Assembly (NCBI GenBank): GCA_947179155.2
Contig: OX359264.1
Coordinates: forward strand, 50,665,702 to 50,729,701
Direction of reading: 5' to 3'
Origin: Hedera helix
Taxonomy: Eukaryota; Streptophyta; Magnoliopsida; Apiales; Araliaceae
Length of the DNA stretch: 64,000 nt
This document shows, in pieces, positions 33,628 to 44,339 of the stretch (position 1 is the stretch's first letter; each line of letters starts with the position of its first letter). Below the pieces are notes generated by a model. That model made no database searches, was not told where the DNA came from, and saw nothing but the letters and a program-made list of their open reading frames with translations. The translations under genes and the position numbers were made by a program.

Positions 33628-36486
33628 TGTGACGCCCCCAAATCTGGGCCCACACAGCCCAAACTTGAGTCGTCAAAAGATTACAACAAAATTATTACAA
33701 CAAAACACAACGTACTACAATACAGTGTATAATAATACACAACTAAGTCTTCATTATTATTGCCACACTATTTTACAAAACGTGAAGACTATGATAACTA
33801 TTCCTCGGACCCTCACTCCATTCCCCGGCTAGACCCTGTTATGTTTTCATTTCCTGTTGAAAAACAATGGAACAAAAGAAAGGGTGAGCTCAAATAGCCC
33901 AGTAAGAAATATCATGATAATGACGAATAAATTATCATTAGCCTTCAACAGTTGAGTTCTTGATAGAATACAATAGAATACAAGGTTTATATCAAAAACT
34001 GCAGTTAAATTCTTAAACAATGTTCAGATCAATAATAGCAGCGGAATGAGCAATCTATTAGAAGAATAATGCAGATTATAATGTCAACTCGCTTCTCTTT
34101 TTCGTAAATACATCATCAACTTTTATCATCTGAAATACCATTAGTCATGATAATAAAAATTCACAGTTCCTGATCATAATCATGCAAATCAACAGTTCAT
34201 CTTTGCACTACGGGCCAAAGATATTTAATATAGCACCAGCGGTCATGATTATACCAGATTCAGCCTTTGGTGATAATCATACCAAACAACAGTTCATCTA
34301 TGCACTACGGGCCAAAGAGAACTTTCACCACGTGCCATAAAAGACACCGAACAGATGTATCGCCTTTAACCTATTATATCGCCTTTAACCTATCATCTGT
34401 TCAACAAATATATCACATCTGTGCCCCCGGCCACAGATATTCACAACAGCTTGATTTTTGGATGATTAAAATGATATAAATGATGAACAGAAGAAATAGG
34501 ATAACAATAAGTATCGGAAGTTTACTTTGTACAGATTCAAATAATGTCCAAATTGTCAACATGATGTGGAGTGAAATTTAAAAATGATATTCAAGATCCA
34601 CAGTTCAGAATAACGGTTACAATTCAATAGAAAGGTTCACGTAAATAGGAAGGTTCAGTTGAAATAATGAAGTTCAACTATTATGGAACATATAATATTT
34701 TCAGGAATTATAGAAGCAATAGTTCCATAATAAATTTCGATTTAAGAGTATGAAAGAAAATAATATCCCTTACCGTAGCAGGTTTGATTAACAAAAGGTG
34801 AAGGAAATTAATACAAAGGGTTATTCACCAACAGGCGGCAATCCGCTCCGTAAGGTTATTCCCACAATTTAATAGAATTTGAGTACAAAGAGTTATTCAC
34901 CAAACAGGCGGCAATCCGCTCCGTAAGGTTATTCTCAGAGATTAATAATAAATGAATACGAAAGGTTATTCACCAACAGGCGGCAATCCGCTCCGTAAGG
35001 TTATTCCCACAATTTAATACATGGAAATAAAAGGCACGTCTTATGAGTAAGGAAGAAACAATATTATTATCGAGAATCAAATAATGATAATCCCTTACCA
35101 TAGTACGTTTGAATAATGGAAGATGAAAAAGATGGTATCCCTTACCTCAACACGTGACTGGATATTGATTTAAATGAGGTTGATTAACTTGAACAGTACA
35201 CGTATACTTATAGATCTTCACAAATACTCAAGATGACTTAAGCACACTTAGAGAGAACTTTCACAAGAAGTATTTAGAGAGAGAAAGAAAGAACAAGTAA
35301 GGAAGTTTATGAAAAATCCTTAAGTTAAGGCTTCTATTTATAGCCAAAAATCTTATCATTCATTTAATCTAAACCGTTCATTTAAAGATCATCTTTTAAT
35401 CTACACCATCCATTTCAAATATTATATTATCTTTAATCTACACCATTCATTTCATATCACCTAATAATCACCTAACTTTATATTATAAACAAATCAATTT
35501 AATTATTCAACAATAATTCACACTTTAATCTACACCATTCATTTCATATCACCTAATAATCACCTAACTTTATATTATAAACAAATCAATTCAATTATTC
35601 AACAATAATTCACACTTTAATCTACACCATTCATTTCATATCACCTAATAATCACCTAACTTTATATTATAAACAAATAACTTTATCAATTCAATTATTA
35701 TGACTAATTGTTATAAATACAGTATAGTTAGCTCTTAGATATCAAGTCAATAAATTAATGAAATACAACTGTTTAAATAACATCATAATAGAGATAACAA
35801 TAATGTAAAATAAAGCATACGTTACTGTGTAATGACAATTATTGATTCAATAATGTGAATCACTGTGCATATGTTACTGTGACAATTATTAGGTTCAATA
35901 ATTTTAAAAACAGTGCAACAACAATTATTGACTCAATGATATAAAATACAGTGTAATGACAATTATTAAATCAATAATGCAAAATACTGTGTAACAACAA
36001 TTATTGAATTGATAATATAAAATATTATGCAGTGACAATTATCGATGAAATGATGCGTAACAGTTACGGTGTCAATTATCAGACCAATAATATGAGACAC
36101 TATGCAATACCGTGTGTTACTGTAGAGTACCGTGTGCTACAGAAAATACCATAAACTACCGTATGCTACTATTCTTTTATCACCGGTATTTTAACAGTTC
36201 CGTTGACTATTTTTATTTAAAAAGGTTATTTCTGTCGTTTTCTATATCCGACAAATATTCCGTTGTGGGGTCCACCAATAATTTGTTATTTCGGCGCCGT
36301 CGTACGACACGAATATTCCCCGACCAAACGAATATTCCCCGACAAAGCGAATATTGTCCGACAAAATAAAATTTGCAGATAACATCCTTAACTTTTAACT
36401 TGATCGATTTAACCACTTACTGTTTCAAAAAAAATATATATGAAGAAAAATTAAATTTTGTATTTCATAAAATTCGGGGTCTTACA
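33628..36486 (+). mobile_element. Solo LTR (2859 bp) of an unnamed LTR retrotransposon inside Copia RT
   Basis: Starts TGTGACGCCC and ends GGGGTCTTACA, with a perfect TTTCT duplication (33623-33627 and 36487-36491). TGTGACGCC starts and GGGGTCTTACA ends are common in plant Gypsy LTRs. It carries three internal arrays: a 24-bp core, GGCGGCAATCCGCTCCGTAA, three times in 34824-35010; a segment of about 93 bp with CTACACCATTCATTTCATAT, three times in 35431-35690; and GACAATTATT units, about eight times in 35834-36090. No internal region is attached, so it is a solo LTR. Confidence 0.9.
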
Positions 36487-36491
36487 TTTCT

Positions 36492-37490
36492 AGCAGTTAC
36501 ATGTCATAAGAATTTCAAAGTGTTTCAAATAGATGTTAAGTCTGCATTCTTAAATGGTTTCATTGAAGATAAAGTTCACGTAAAATAACTTCATGGTTTT
36601 GAGGATTGTGAACATCCTGATCATATCTATGAACTACATAAAGCATTATATGGTTTGAAACAAACTCCTAAAACTTGGTATGAACGTCTTAGTAAATTTT
36701 TACTTGAAAAATATTTTTAAACGGGTGATGTTGACACCACACTATTTACTAAGTCTATTGATGATGATATTTTACTTGTGCATATATATGTTAATGATAT
36801 TATATTTGACTCTACTAACAAGCGTATGTGTAATGAATTCTCTGATAGTATGAGTAGAGAATTTGAAATGCGTATGATGGGATAACTAAATTTCTTTATA
36901 TGATTACAGCTAATAAAAACAAATAAAAAATGGTATTCACTTATCTCAATATAAATATTTTAAAGAAATGCTTAAGAAATTTAGATTATAAAATATCAAA
37001 CCTATAAGTACTCCTATGTCTACATCTAAAATATCAAGGTATGATTGATAGTCTATATATATCCTTGCTAGTAGATCTGATATCATGTTTAGTTTTTGTA
37101 AATGTTAAAAGTTCCATTCTGCTCCTGATTAAAGAGTCACATTTGACTGTTGTAAAGGGAATATTTAGATATCTCAAAAGAACATCTGGCCATGACTTAT
37201 GGTATCCGAAGTAACAACCAGTCAACTTGGTATGTTTTTTTATTTTGACTATACTGATCACCAAGTTGATAGAAAAAATACTAGTGGTATTTGTTAGTTT
37301 TTTTGGGAATGCTTAGTCTCTTGATTTTGCAAAAAACAAGTCAATTTTTATATACAACACAAAAGTAAAATAATATATATTGTCGCAGCTAAATGTTGTG
37401 TATAAAATCATACCGTAAATGAATATCTCAAAGTACCAACATAAAAATATGGACTATGATCACTAAGAGTAAATTTTCCTTTTGTCCAAT
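36492..37490 (+). pseudogene. Copia reverse transcriptase end and RNase H
   Basis: Continues the RT after the solo LTR: LAVTCHKNFKVFQIDVKSAF, ALYGLKQTPKTWYERL, a mutated catalytic box YVNDIIFDS (36787) and FEMRMMG. From 37060 on, degraded RNase H (DYTDHQVDRKNTSG, 37249 on) in several frames with stops. The catalytic YVDD is YVND here. Confidence 0.85.
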
Positions 37491-37501
37491 TTACATTTAT
37501 C

Positions 37502-38060
37502 TAGACCTGGCAAAAAGGCCCTGGGCCCGCGGGCCGAACCAAAAAAATCGGGCTTTGGGCCTCAAAAATACAGTCCAAAAAAAACTGGGTCATTTTTGGC
37601 CCAGCCTGGCCCGCGGGCTAAATTTTTTTTTTCTTTTTTTTAAAAAAAAAATTATATTGCTTGACATTGTTGACAAAAAAAGAAATAACTTAAAAAATGA
37701 ATCAAATAGAGAATTATGAAGAATATAAAAAATAATGTGTTATAATTGTAAATAATTAGTGTTAATATTTATTTCAAATATAAAAATCTAATCAGTTATG
37801 TATGCTTTTTCGTGGGTTAAAAAAGAAATTATGACACACATGAGGAAGATTTCATGTCTTACTTAATATTTTAAATTATAAGTCATAATAAAAAAAATAA
37901 AAAATAAAAATACACCATGGCCCGCGGGCCGGCCCGCACAGGCCACGGGCTAAATATTTTGTAGCCCGCAAAAAATCGAAACTTTTTGACCCAACCCATT
38001 CTGGCCCAACCCGCCAAAACCCAATTCAACCTGACCCGACCCGCCCATTTATCATGTCTA
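37502..38060. mobile_element. hAT-like MITE (559 bp) with GC-rich subterminal repeats
   Basis: Ends TAGACCTG and CATGTCTA (7 of 8 complementary) with a perfect 8-bp duplication CATTTATC (37494-37501 and 38061-38068). The subterminal parts are full of GGCCCGCGGGCC palindromes while the middle is AT-rich. Its right end is 397 bp before the dehydratase start codon. No transposase. Confidence 0.88.
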
Positions 38061-38207
38061 CATTTATCCGTACCTGTAAAAATGAAAGCTAATTTGGTAT
38101 GCTGTGTCAAAATGTGACACTGGGTAATTGCTGGAGTGTCCCTCCAACTTCACTACTCAAATTTGCCACATACCTACAAAATATATAATTATTTAAATAT
38201 AGAGAAA

Positions 38208-38232
38208 GGGGGGGGGGGGGGGGGGGGGGGGG
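38208..38232 (+). repeat. Tract of 25 G in the dehydratase promoter
   Basis: A run of 25 G upstream of the gene, about 60 bp before the TATA box. Could form a G-quadruplex; its length may be affected by sequencing error. Confidence 0.9.
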
Positions 38233-38260
38233 TAGGTGTGAGATTGACCCAACCACCTAC
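38231..38260. promoter_or_regulatory. AC-element cluster upstream of the dehydratase gene
   Basis: ACCTACC, the exact AC-I element, occurs on the minus strand at 38231-38237. CCCAACC and ACCTACG, one base off AC-II and AC-I, follow on the plus strand in 38248-38261. AC elements are bound by R2R3-MYB factors in phenylpropanoid genes, which use the phenylalanine this enzyme supplies. Binding itself is inferred. Confidence 0.4.
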
Positions 38261-38288
38261 GCTCATATACACACCTTCCCCTCTCAAA

Positions 38289-38296
38289 TATAAAAA
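38289..38296 (+). promoter_or_regulatory. Probable TATA box of the dehydratase gene
   Basis: TATAAAAA, 161 bp before the start codon, would place transcription start at about 38320 and give a 5' UTR of about 135 bases. Confidence 0.55.
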
Positions 38297-38456
38297 CCCC
38301 AAACATCCCCTACTTTTTTTCTCAGCTTGAACGTTCCCTCAAGAGATCTACAAGCTTTAAAAATATTCTCCTTTGTTGGTCTTTAGTTTTCCGGTATAGA
38401 TCTAAACTCGTTTCTTAATTCCAATTAAGTCCCAGTTTATTTCCTAAGAAATAAAA

Positions 38457-39734
38457 ATGCAGACCTTATCACCTTCGTCGACCGTGAATCTGAATTCTGC
38501 AATACTGAGGCGGAAGCCGAGTTTGGTTCACCGACTCTATCCGAGTCAACTCGAGATTCAGTCTGTGTTCCGTTTTGATTCTGTTAACGGGGCCAACACA
38601 ACGAACACGGCCAGCAGCTCGAACTTCGCCGGCATAGTTGGCTCGAGCAGAGCTGATTGGCAGGCCTCGTGCGCAATTTTAGCCAGCAAGGTAGTATTGA
38701 AGCAGCAAGTCGAGAAAACCGGTGGGGCCGTTAACATCACCGCCGTGAACGGCCACAAAACCTTAGGTCTTGTCCCGATCGACAACCTTCCCAAGCCGCT
38801 CACAATCGCTGACCTCTCCCCGGCGCCGATGCACGGCTCGACACTACGTGTCGCTTACCAAGGAGTTCCCGGAGCCTATAGCGAAGCTGCCGCCGGCAAA
38901 GCTTATCCAAACTGCGAGGCAATCCCTTGCGATCAGTTCGAGGTCGCATTCCAAGCTGTTGAGCTCTGGATTGCCGATCGCGCCGTACTCCCCGTGGAGA
39001 ATTCCCTCGGAGGCAGCATTCACCGGAACTACGACCTCCTCCTCCGGCACCGTCTCCACATCGTCGGCGAAGTTCAGCTCCCAGTCCATCACTGCCTCCT
39101 TGCCCTCCCCGGCGTCGGTAAGGAAAACCTCACTCGTGTGATCAGTCATCCGCAGGCTCTCGCGCAGTGCGAGCACACTTTGACCAAGCTCGGCCTCAAC
39201 GTAGCTCGAGAGGCCGTCGACGATACCGCCGGAGCAGCAGAATTTATTGCCACAAACAACCTCCGCGACACCGGGGCAATCGCCTCCGCACGCGCCGCCG
39301 AGCTCTACGGCCTACAAATCCTCGCGAACGGAATCCAAGACGATTCGAGCAACGTCACTCGATTCGTGATGCTGGCTCGAGAGCCAATCATACCGAGAAC
39401 AGATCGGCCATTCAAAACAAGCATCGTCTTCGCTCACGACAAAGGAATGTCAGTACTTTTCAAAGTTTTGTCGGCCTTCGCTTTCAGGAACATCAACCTC
39501 ACGAAAATAGAGAGTCGGCCTCACCGGAACCAGCACATTCGACTCGTCGACGACGCAAACGTGGGAACGGCGAAACACTTCGAGTACTTGTTCTATGTGG
39601 ATTTCGAAGCTTCAATGGCGGAAGTTAGAGCTCAAAATGCGTTGGCCGAAGTTCAGGAGTTCACGTCATTTCTTAGGCTACTGGGGAGTTATCCGATGGA
39701 CATGACTCCTTGGTGTCCTTCGCGAGAAGATTAA
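38457..39734 (+). CDS. ADT: Arogenate/prephenate dehydratase (425 aa), plastid, intronless
   Basis: Catalyses the last (arogenate) or a near-last (prephenate) dehydration step in phenylalanine synthesis, in the plastid. Residues 1 to about 120 look like a transit peptide and linker: Ser/Thr/Arg-rich, few acidic residues. The PDT catalytic domain spans about 130-310 (RVAYQGVPGAYSE at 131, LPVENSLGGSIHRNYDLL at 178, HPQALAQC at 231, the active-site TRF at 301-303). The ACT regulatory domain spans about 318-412 with the ESRP motif (352-355) that takes part in phenylalanine binding. Length and layout fit full-length plant ADTs. The single-exon structure recalls Arabidopsis ADT3, ADT4 and ADT5. 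GC-rich codons set it apart from the AT-rich surroundings. Substrate preference cannot be read from sequence alone, so the member number stays open. Confidence 0.95.
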   Translation: MQTLSPSSTVNLNSAILRRKPSLVHRLYPSQLEIQSVFRFDSVNGANTTNTASSSNFAGIVGSSRADWQASCAILASKVVLKQQVEKTGGAVNITAVNGHKTLGLVPIDNLPKPLTIADLSPAPMHGSTLRVAYQGVPGAYSEAAAGKAYPNCEAIPCDQFEVAFQAVELWIADRAVLPVENSLGGSIHRNYDLLLRHRLHIVGEVQLPVHHCLLALPGVGKENLTRVISHPQALAQCEHTLTKLGLNVAREAVDDTAGAAEFIATNNLRDTGAIASARAAELYGLQILANGIQDDSSNVTRFVMLAREPIIPRTDRPFKTSIVFAHDKGMSVLFKVLSAFAFRNINLTKIESRPHRNQHIRLVDDANVGTAKHFEYLFYVDFEASMAEVRAQNALAEVQEFTSFLRLLGSYPMDMTPWCPSRED

Positions 39735-41254
39735 CCGAAAAAATCTTTAAATTTACATTATCCTTTTTTATTTTATGAAAATTGTTTGAATAACCTTTTT
39801 TTTTAATTTTGTTGGGGGAAAAATTTGAGTACATGCACCTCAACTAGAAAAGCAAAGGAAAGAACAATCACGATTGTTGGGTAAATACGTATACGTATTG
39901 ATGGACTGGGAATTTATGTTGGATTTGCGTATAAGATTGTGTATACCGTTACCAACCAATCTTTGTATGTTAGACAGTAAAAACATATACGTTGGGACTT
40001 GGGAATATGTTTTTTTGGTCTGACTTCACTGTCTTACGATTGAAAAAAAAAATTGTTATATGGAATGACTTATACAATGATATGTATAATGATTTAATAT
40101 AAAAATAATAAAAATTATTATTTTTATATTATAAATTTTATTATTTTTATATTAAGTCATTGTACACATCATTATATGGATCATTACTCATAACAAAAGT
40201 CTTTGAAAAATTATTAAATGTTTCAGGACTACTTGTTACGTGATGTCCTATATCACTGTATTCATATGCTGATATTTCAATATTTAAAATAAATCATTTC
40301 ACTTTAAGTATTAAAATAATAATATATAATTTATATAAAATATTACGTGAAAAATATCCCAAAACTATTAAATAATTACTCCTTACGTTCTTGAAAAATA
40401 ATAATAACCTTACTCTTTTACATACAAATTTGTACCAATATTTGTACATTTTTGTCCGTGACACTAATATGAAGTGTGTAGACTTAAAAGTTAGATATTC
40501 CTCCACGTCAAAATTGCAAATTTAAAAATATGAATTAAAAAATTCAAATATATATTTACTATAAAGTATAATGGGACATACATTATAAATAGCATTCATT
40601 CTAACCATAAACGACCCAAATTATAATTTAAAATACATAATTTGCTACTATTATTTAAAAAACTAAACTAAAAATAAAGAAATAATAGCGAATGCTGATC
40701 AGATCCCTAAATCAAACCTTAACTTTTAAAAACTAAACTCTCATCCCTAAAAACTAAATCTTAAATCCAAACACTTAAACCCTGAAACTAAATCCTAAAC
40801 ACCAGAAATTAAAATCTAAATATTAGATAATAAACCCTAAACTTTAAATATTAAACCCTAAACTATAGATTATAAACTCTATCTTATAATAGGTTTCCTA
40901 ATCAAAACTGAAATTGAATGTAATTGTGAGATTGAATTTTTTTTTTATCAAAGTTCGCTATTATTATTAGCAGATGAGTATAATATTTTTGAATGTCTGT
41001 TATTATTAATAACGTCTGTTACTATTAATAGTAGATGATATTTTTTTTAATTTTAATCTAAATGAAATAGAAATGATGTTTGTCCGTTTTAATTTATAGT
41101 ATATATATATATATATATAATTTTAGTTCATTTTTCGGTGATTTGGACTGATTATTGTCATGTAAATAATGTTTATAAACACGTGTAGATAGTTATTGAT
41201 AAGTTGAATTGTTTGTTAACGTTATTGTGTTATAACGTACTATATCATCTGGAT
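39735..41254. other. 3' flank of the dehydratase gene, AT-rich, no gene seen
   Basis: The first few hundred bases are the likely 3' UTR. Around 40700-40870 there are scattered CCCTAAA-like words in AT-rich sequence, too degenerate to call a telomeric repeat. No recognisable coding sequence. Confidence 0.6.
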
Positions 41255-42564
41255 TAGACATGCACAGTAGGCCGGACTGGTCCGGCCTGGCCTGGGCCTG
41301 GTAGGCTTTGGCCGTTGACCAGGCCAGGCCGGGCTTTGACTTTTGGGCCTGCAGGCCGGGCCGGGCTTCTCGATCGAAGTCTGGCCTTTTGAGGCCTGTA
41401 GGCCGGGCCGGGCCAGGCTTTAGGCCAGGCCAGACCTTGGGCCGGCCCAGGGTAAGCCAGGCTAGTCCTTGGGCCGGGCCGGGTCAGGCCAGGCCTAAAA
41501 ATGTAATCAACTAATTTTTAATGTGAAATATAAATATTAAATAAACTAACTACTATATTAATTAAATGTATTGACAAAAAATTAAAAATGAGTAATTAAT
41601 CAATAATAAATAATGAGTCGGTTACAAATATTTTGCTTCAAAATATTTTTAAAATGTCTTCAAAATTCAAATCTTCAAAAAATGTATCTTCCTATCTTCA
41701 AAATTTATCTCTTCGTTATATCTTCAAGAAACATATCTTCAGTCTTAAGAAAAAATACATATCTTCAATATTCATGGATGTACAATTTCGTCAGTTTTTA
41801 CTCCAACTTCGAGATCTTCTGAGCTATCTTGATCGTCTATTACATCTTGTACTATTCTTTGTGCGGAAAAATAATCTCTATAATAAATGCATATCTCCAA
41901 CGATTCTAAGCTAAGTCTACTTCTCTTTTCATCCAATACCCTGCCAGATAAAGAAAATTATTGATGAATTTATTTATCTAACTTTTTAAAAAAATTAATC
42001 TTGAATATTTGAGTAGTATATTTTTAGATAATTTATAATTATATTGAATCAATTTTAAATTTAAATATATTTTAAAATTAATTTTAGAATACCTAAATTA
42101 ATTAATTCTATTTTGAAACTGAAAAAGTTGTACAACATTAACCGGATTTGTCAACCAATTGTGATTAGTACAATGAACAGAAAAGCCAAACAAAGTTTTT
42201 CAAAGTTTATTATCTCCCTACAATGAACTATTTCTTCCCTTCATCCGTCTTTTTGCTGCTTATATATATCAAGTTATAGTCTATAGTTAAAATGAATTAG
42301 CTAGGCTGGGCAGGCTGGGCTGGGCCGGTCCTCTGCGTAGGCCAGGCCGGGCTTTTTTGTAGGCCGGGCCAGGCCGGGCTTTTTCGTAGGCCGGGCCAGG
42401 CCGGGCTTTTTCGTGGGCCAGGCCGGGCCAGGCCAGGCTTTTACGTCAAAATAGCAGCCTGTTCAAAGACTGTAGGCCGGACCGGCCCGGTCCGGGCTTT
42501 GACCAGGCCGGGCTCAGGCCAGGCCAGGCCGACCTGTGGGCCGTAGGCCTTTTGTGCATCCCTA
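41255..42564. mobile_element. hAT-like non-autonomous element (1310 bp) with GGCCGGGCC-rich ends
   Basis: Ends TAGACATGCACA and TGTGCATCCCTA (10 of 12 complementary) with a perfect 8-bp duplication ATCTGGAT (41247-41254 and 42565-42572). About 240 bp at each end are packed with GGCCGGGCC and GGCCAGGCC words in inverted arrangement. The middle is AT-rich with short CTTCAA-type repeats. ORFs in the ends are products of the repeats. Confidence 0.9.
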
Positions 42565-42641
42565 ATCTGGATGTATCTAAATAATTCTCGTCTAAATAAT
42601 CAACTTTATTACTTGTCATGTCCTAATGATTGTGCATCCCC

Positions 42642-42771
42642 TGGCCGCCTATACATAAATGTACCACTGTGTTTGTGAGTCTATGGAGCGCCCGGGGGAA
42701 CGGGGGGGGGGGGGGGGGGCCTTGGCCGCCTATACATAAATGTACCGCTGTGTTTGTGAGTCTATGGAGCG
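42642..42771 (+). repeat. 49-bp tandem duplication with an 18-base G tract between copies
   Basis: TGGCCGCCTATACATAAATG through GAGTCTATGGAGCG occurs at 42642-42690 and, with one difference, at 42723-42771. G tract at 42702-42719. Confidence 0.9.
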
Positions 42772-42772
42772 G

Positions 42773-43227
42773 GGGGATTTAAGGGAAATAGAGTGAAAGG
42801 AAGAATTTTTTTTTTATAAGTTTTGAAAAGAAAATATAATTTAAAATAACATATTATTATTTTACTTTGATGAGTTTTTGCTTTTATTTTAAAATTATTA
42901 TAAGAGTAATTTGGATATTTTAATATGTAATTTAAGTGTTTTGTAAATTTTCTTCTAAATCTTTTTAATTTTGAAAGGAAATTTTTTAGAGTTTTTTTTT
43001 AAAAAAATTCCTTCCTTCTCTTTTATTTTCTCTCTTGCAAAAGCTCACAAATAAGAGATTTTTACTTTCATTTTTTTTTTTTCTCTCTTTATTTTAAAAT
43101 TCACAAGTATGATAGTAAATAAGGGTGTTCAACCGGTTAAAACCGTATCGAAATTATATAAAACTCGGCACCGGAACCAGTTAAACTGGTTAGCCTGTTC
43201 GATACCAATTTTTATCTAAAAAAACCG

Positions 43228-43262
<35 letters not shown>

Positions 43263-44088
43263 CATTAAATAAATAATAATAATAATAATAATAATAATTT
43301 TTCAATTATTATTATTTTTTATTATTAATTATTTGTTAATAATAAATAAATAAATAAAAATATGAAATCGGTACGCTCTAATTAATACCGATCTCCTAAA
43401 ATTCTGAATCAATATCAAATTAATTGATACTGATATATTAAATCAGTACCGAATCGATCTTTTTTATACTAAATTAGTTAATTCAAACCGATCCAATATA
43501 TTTTATATATTAAAGAGGAAGGTGAAGGTAAGACTTCTACGTAGCTCTCCTAAGAAAGAAAAAAGAACGGCTAGATGCTCTCGCAAAAGAAGAGTGAGAT
43601 AAGATCACGCAGAAGGCGGAAATTGAGTAGTAGAAGTACACTGATAAAATAAAGGAGCCCAAGAACGATGAAAAAAAATTATGAAGTTGAGTTGTAATTA
43701 AAAAATTGACATATTATAAATTGATGAAAATATAAAAATTATAAAAATATTATTTTTTTTATATTTAAATTAGATTAATTTTGGATGAAAAATTTGATGA
43801 AAAAAGTGACTAAATTTAAAAAAAAAAATTCATTTATTAAAAAACTCAAAAACATAAAAATTAAACAAAAAAAAAAAAAAATTCGTCTTCTTTTTTTTCT
43901 ACCTATTTTATAACTCAGAAAAAATGTGTTAAAGGCGGAGAGGGTATTTAAATATCATTCCATTTATGGAGGGAAACGCTTTCTTGTCCTGCGGCTACAT
44001 TCAATGAATGGGCTGAATTTCCCCACGTTATTATCCGCAGCCATGGCCCACTAAACTCGGACGCAATCCTTAAAAATTTATGGGTCCG
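42773..44088. other. AT-rich spacer with trinucleotide repeats, no gene recognised
   Basis: Contains the ATT/AAT microsatellites at 43228-43298. The flanking CCGGTTAAAACCG and CCGATCC motifs at 43135-43500 hint at a decayed MITE, but I find no second end. Confidence 0.5.
43228..43298. repeat. (ATT)n and (AAT)n microsatellites
   Basis: An ATT run (43228-43261) followed by an AAT run (about 43271-43298). The two runs are complementary and can pair as a hairpin. Confidence 0.92.
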
Positions 44089-44301
44089 CTTAATGTGTGC
44101 CCTAAGGACACACACTAGGCGCGGAAAACAAGAGATGGGACCCGTTAAAAATTATTTCTTTATATAGTTGCACTGAATTCAATACATGGGGTCCACTAGT
44201 ATATTATTTTTTTATACATTGAATTCAGTGCGCCTACGTAAACAAATAATATTATACATTGTTTTCCGCATTTAATGTGTGCCCTAAGGGCACACATTAA
44301 G
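44089..44301. mobile_element. Hairpin MITE whose terminal repeats are themselves palindromes
   Basis: The left end CTTAATGTGTGCCCTAAGG and its continuation through GCGGAAAACAA is repeated inverted on the right (TTGTTTTCCGC, then the same palindrome). TTAATGTGTGCCC is followed by its own complement GGGCACACATTAA in the right copy, so each terminus can fold alone. A second inverted pair, GCACTGAATTCAATACAT, lies inside (about 44170-44232). The superfamily is undetermined as no clear target duplication is seen. Confidence 0.7.
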
Positions 44302-44339
44302 AAAATCCAAAATTTATTTGTATATGCTACCTTCCTTAT

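Larger units (their letters stand above)
13415..37490 (+). mobile_element. Dead Copia internal region interrupted by several later insertions
   Basis: Five pieces in consistent order and orientation make one Copia pol: protease (13415-13602), a 43-bp link (14190-14232), pre-integrase and integrase (31051-32166), RT start (33370-33627) and RT end with RNase H (36492-37490). Target duplications at the junctions show which blocks came later. Removing the hAT-like layers joins ...VTRLK to YNLLSIGQLCD, the conserved stretch before the integrase zinc finger. Removing the solo LTR at 33628-36486 joins ESIRMF to LAVTCHKNFKVFQIDVKSAF, the RT core. Neither gag nor LTRs were found. Stops are scattered throughout. 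Confidence 0.85.

Noticed and set aside
34824..36090. Regularly spaced short repeats resembling a CRISPR array
   Set aside because: The repeats lie within a plant solo LTR, the spacers are near-copies of each other and no cas-like gene exists; this is a eukaryotic genome.
40700..40870. CCCTAAA-like words suggesting an interstitial telomeric repeat
   Set aside because: Irregular spacing and many other AAACTAAA-type words; no run of consecutive units.
41308..41514. 68-codon Arg/Pro/Gly-rich ORF
   Set aside because: Product of GGCCGGGCC repeats at the end of a hAT-like element.
43123..43505. Possible hAT-like MITE starting TAAGGGTGTTCAACCGG
   Set aside because: No matching right end and no 8-bp duplication found.
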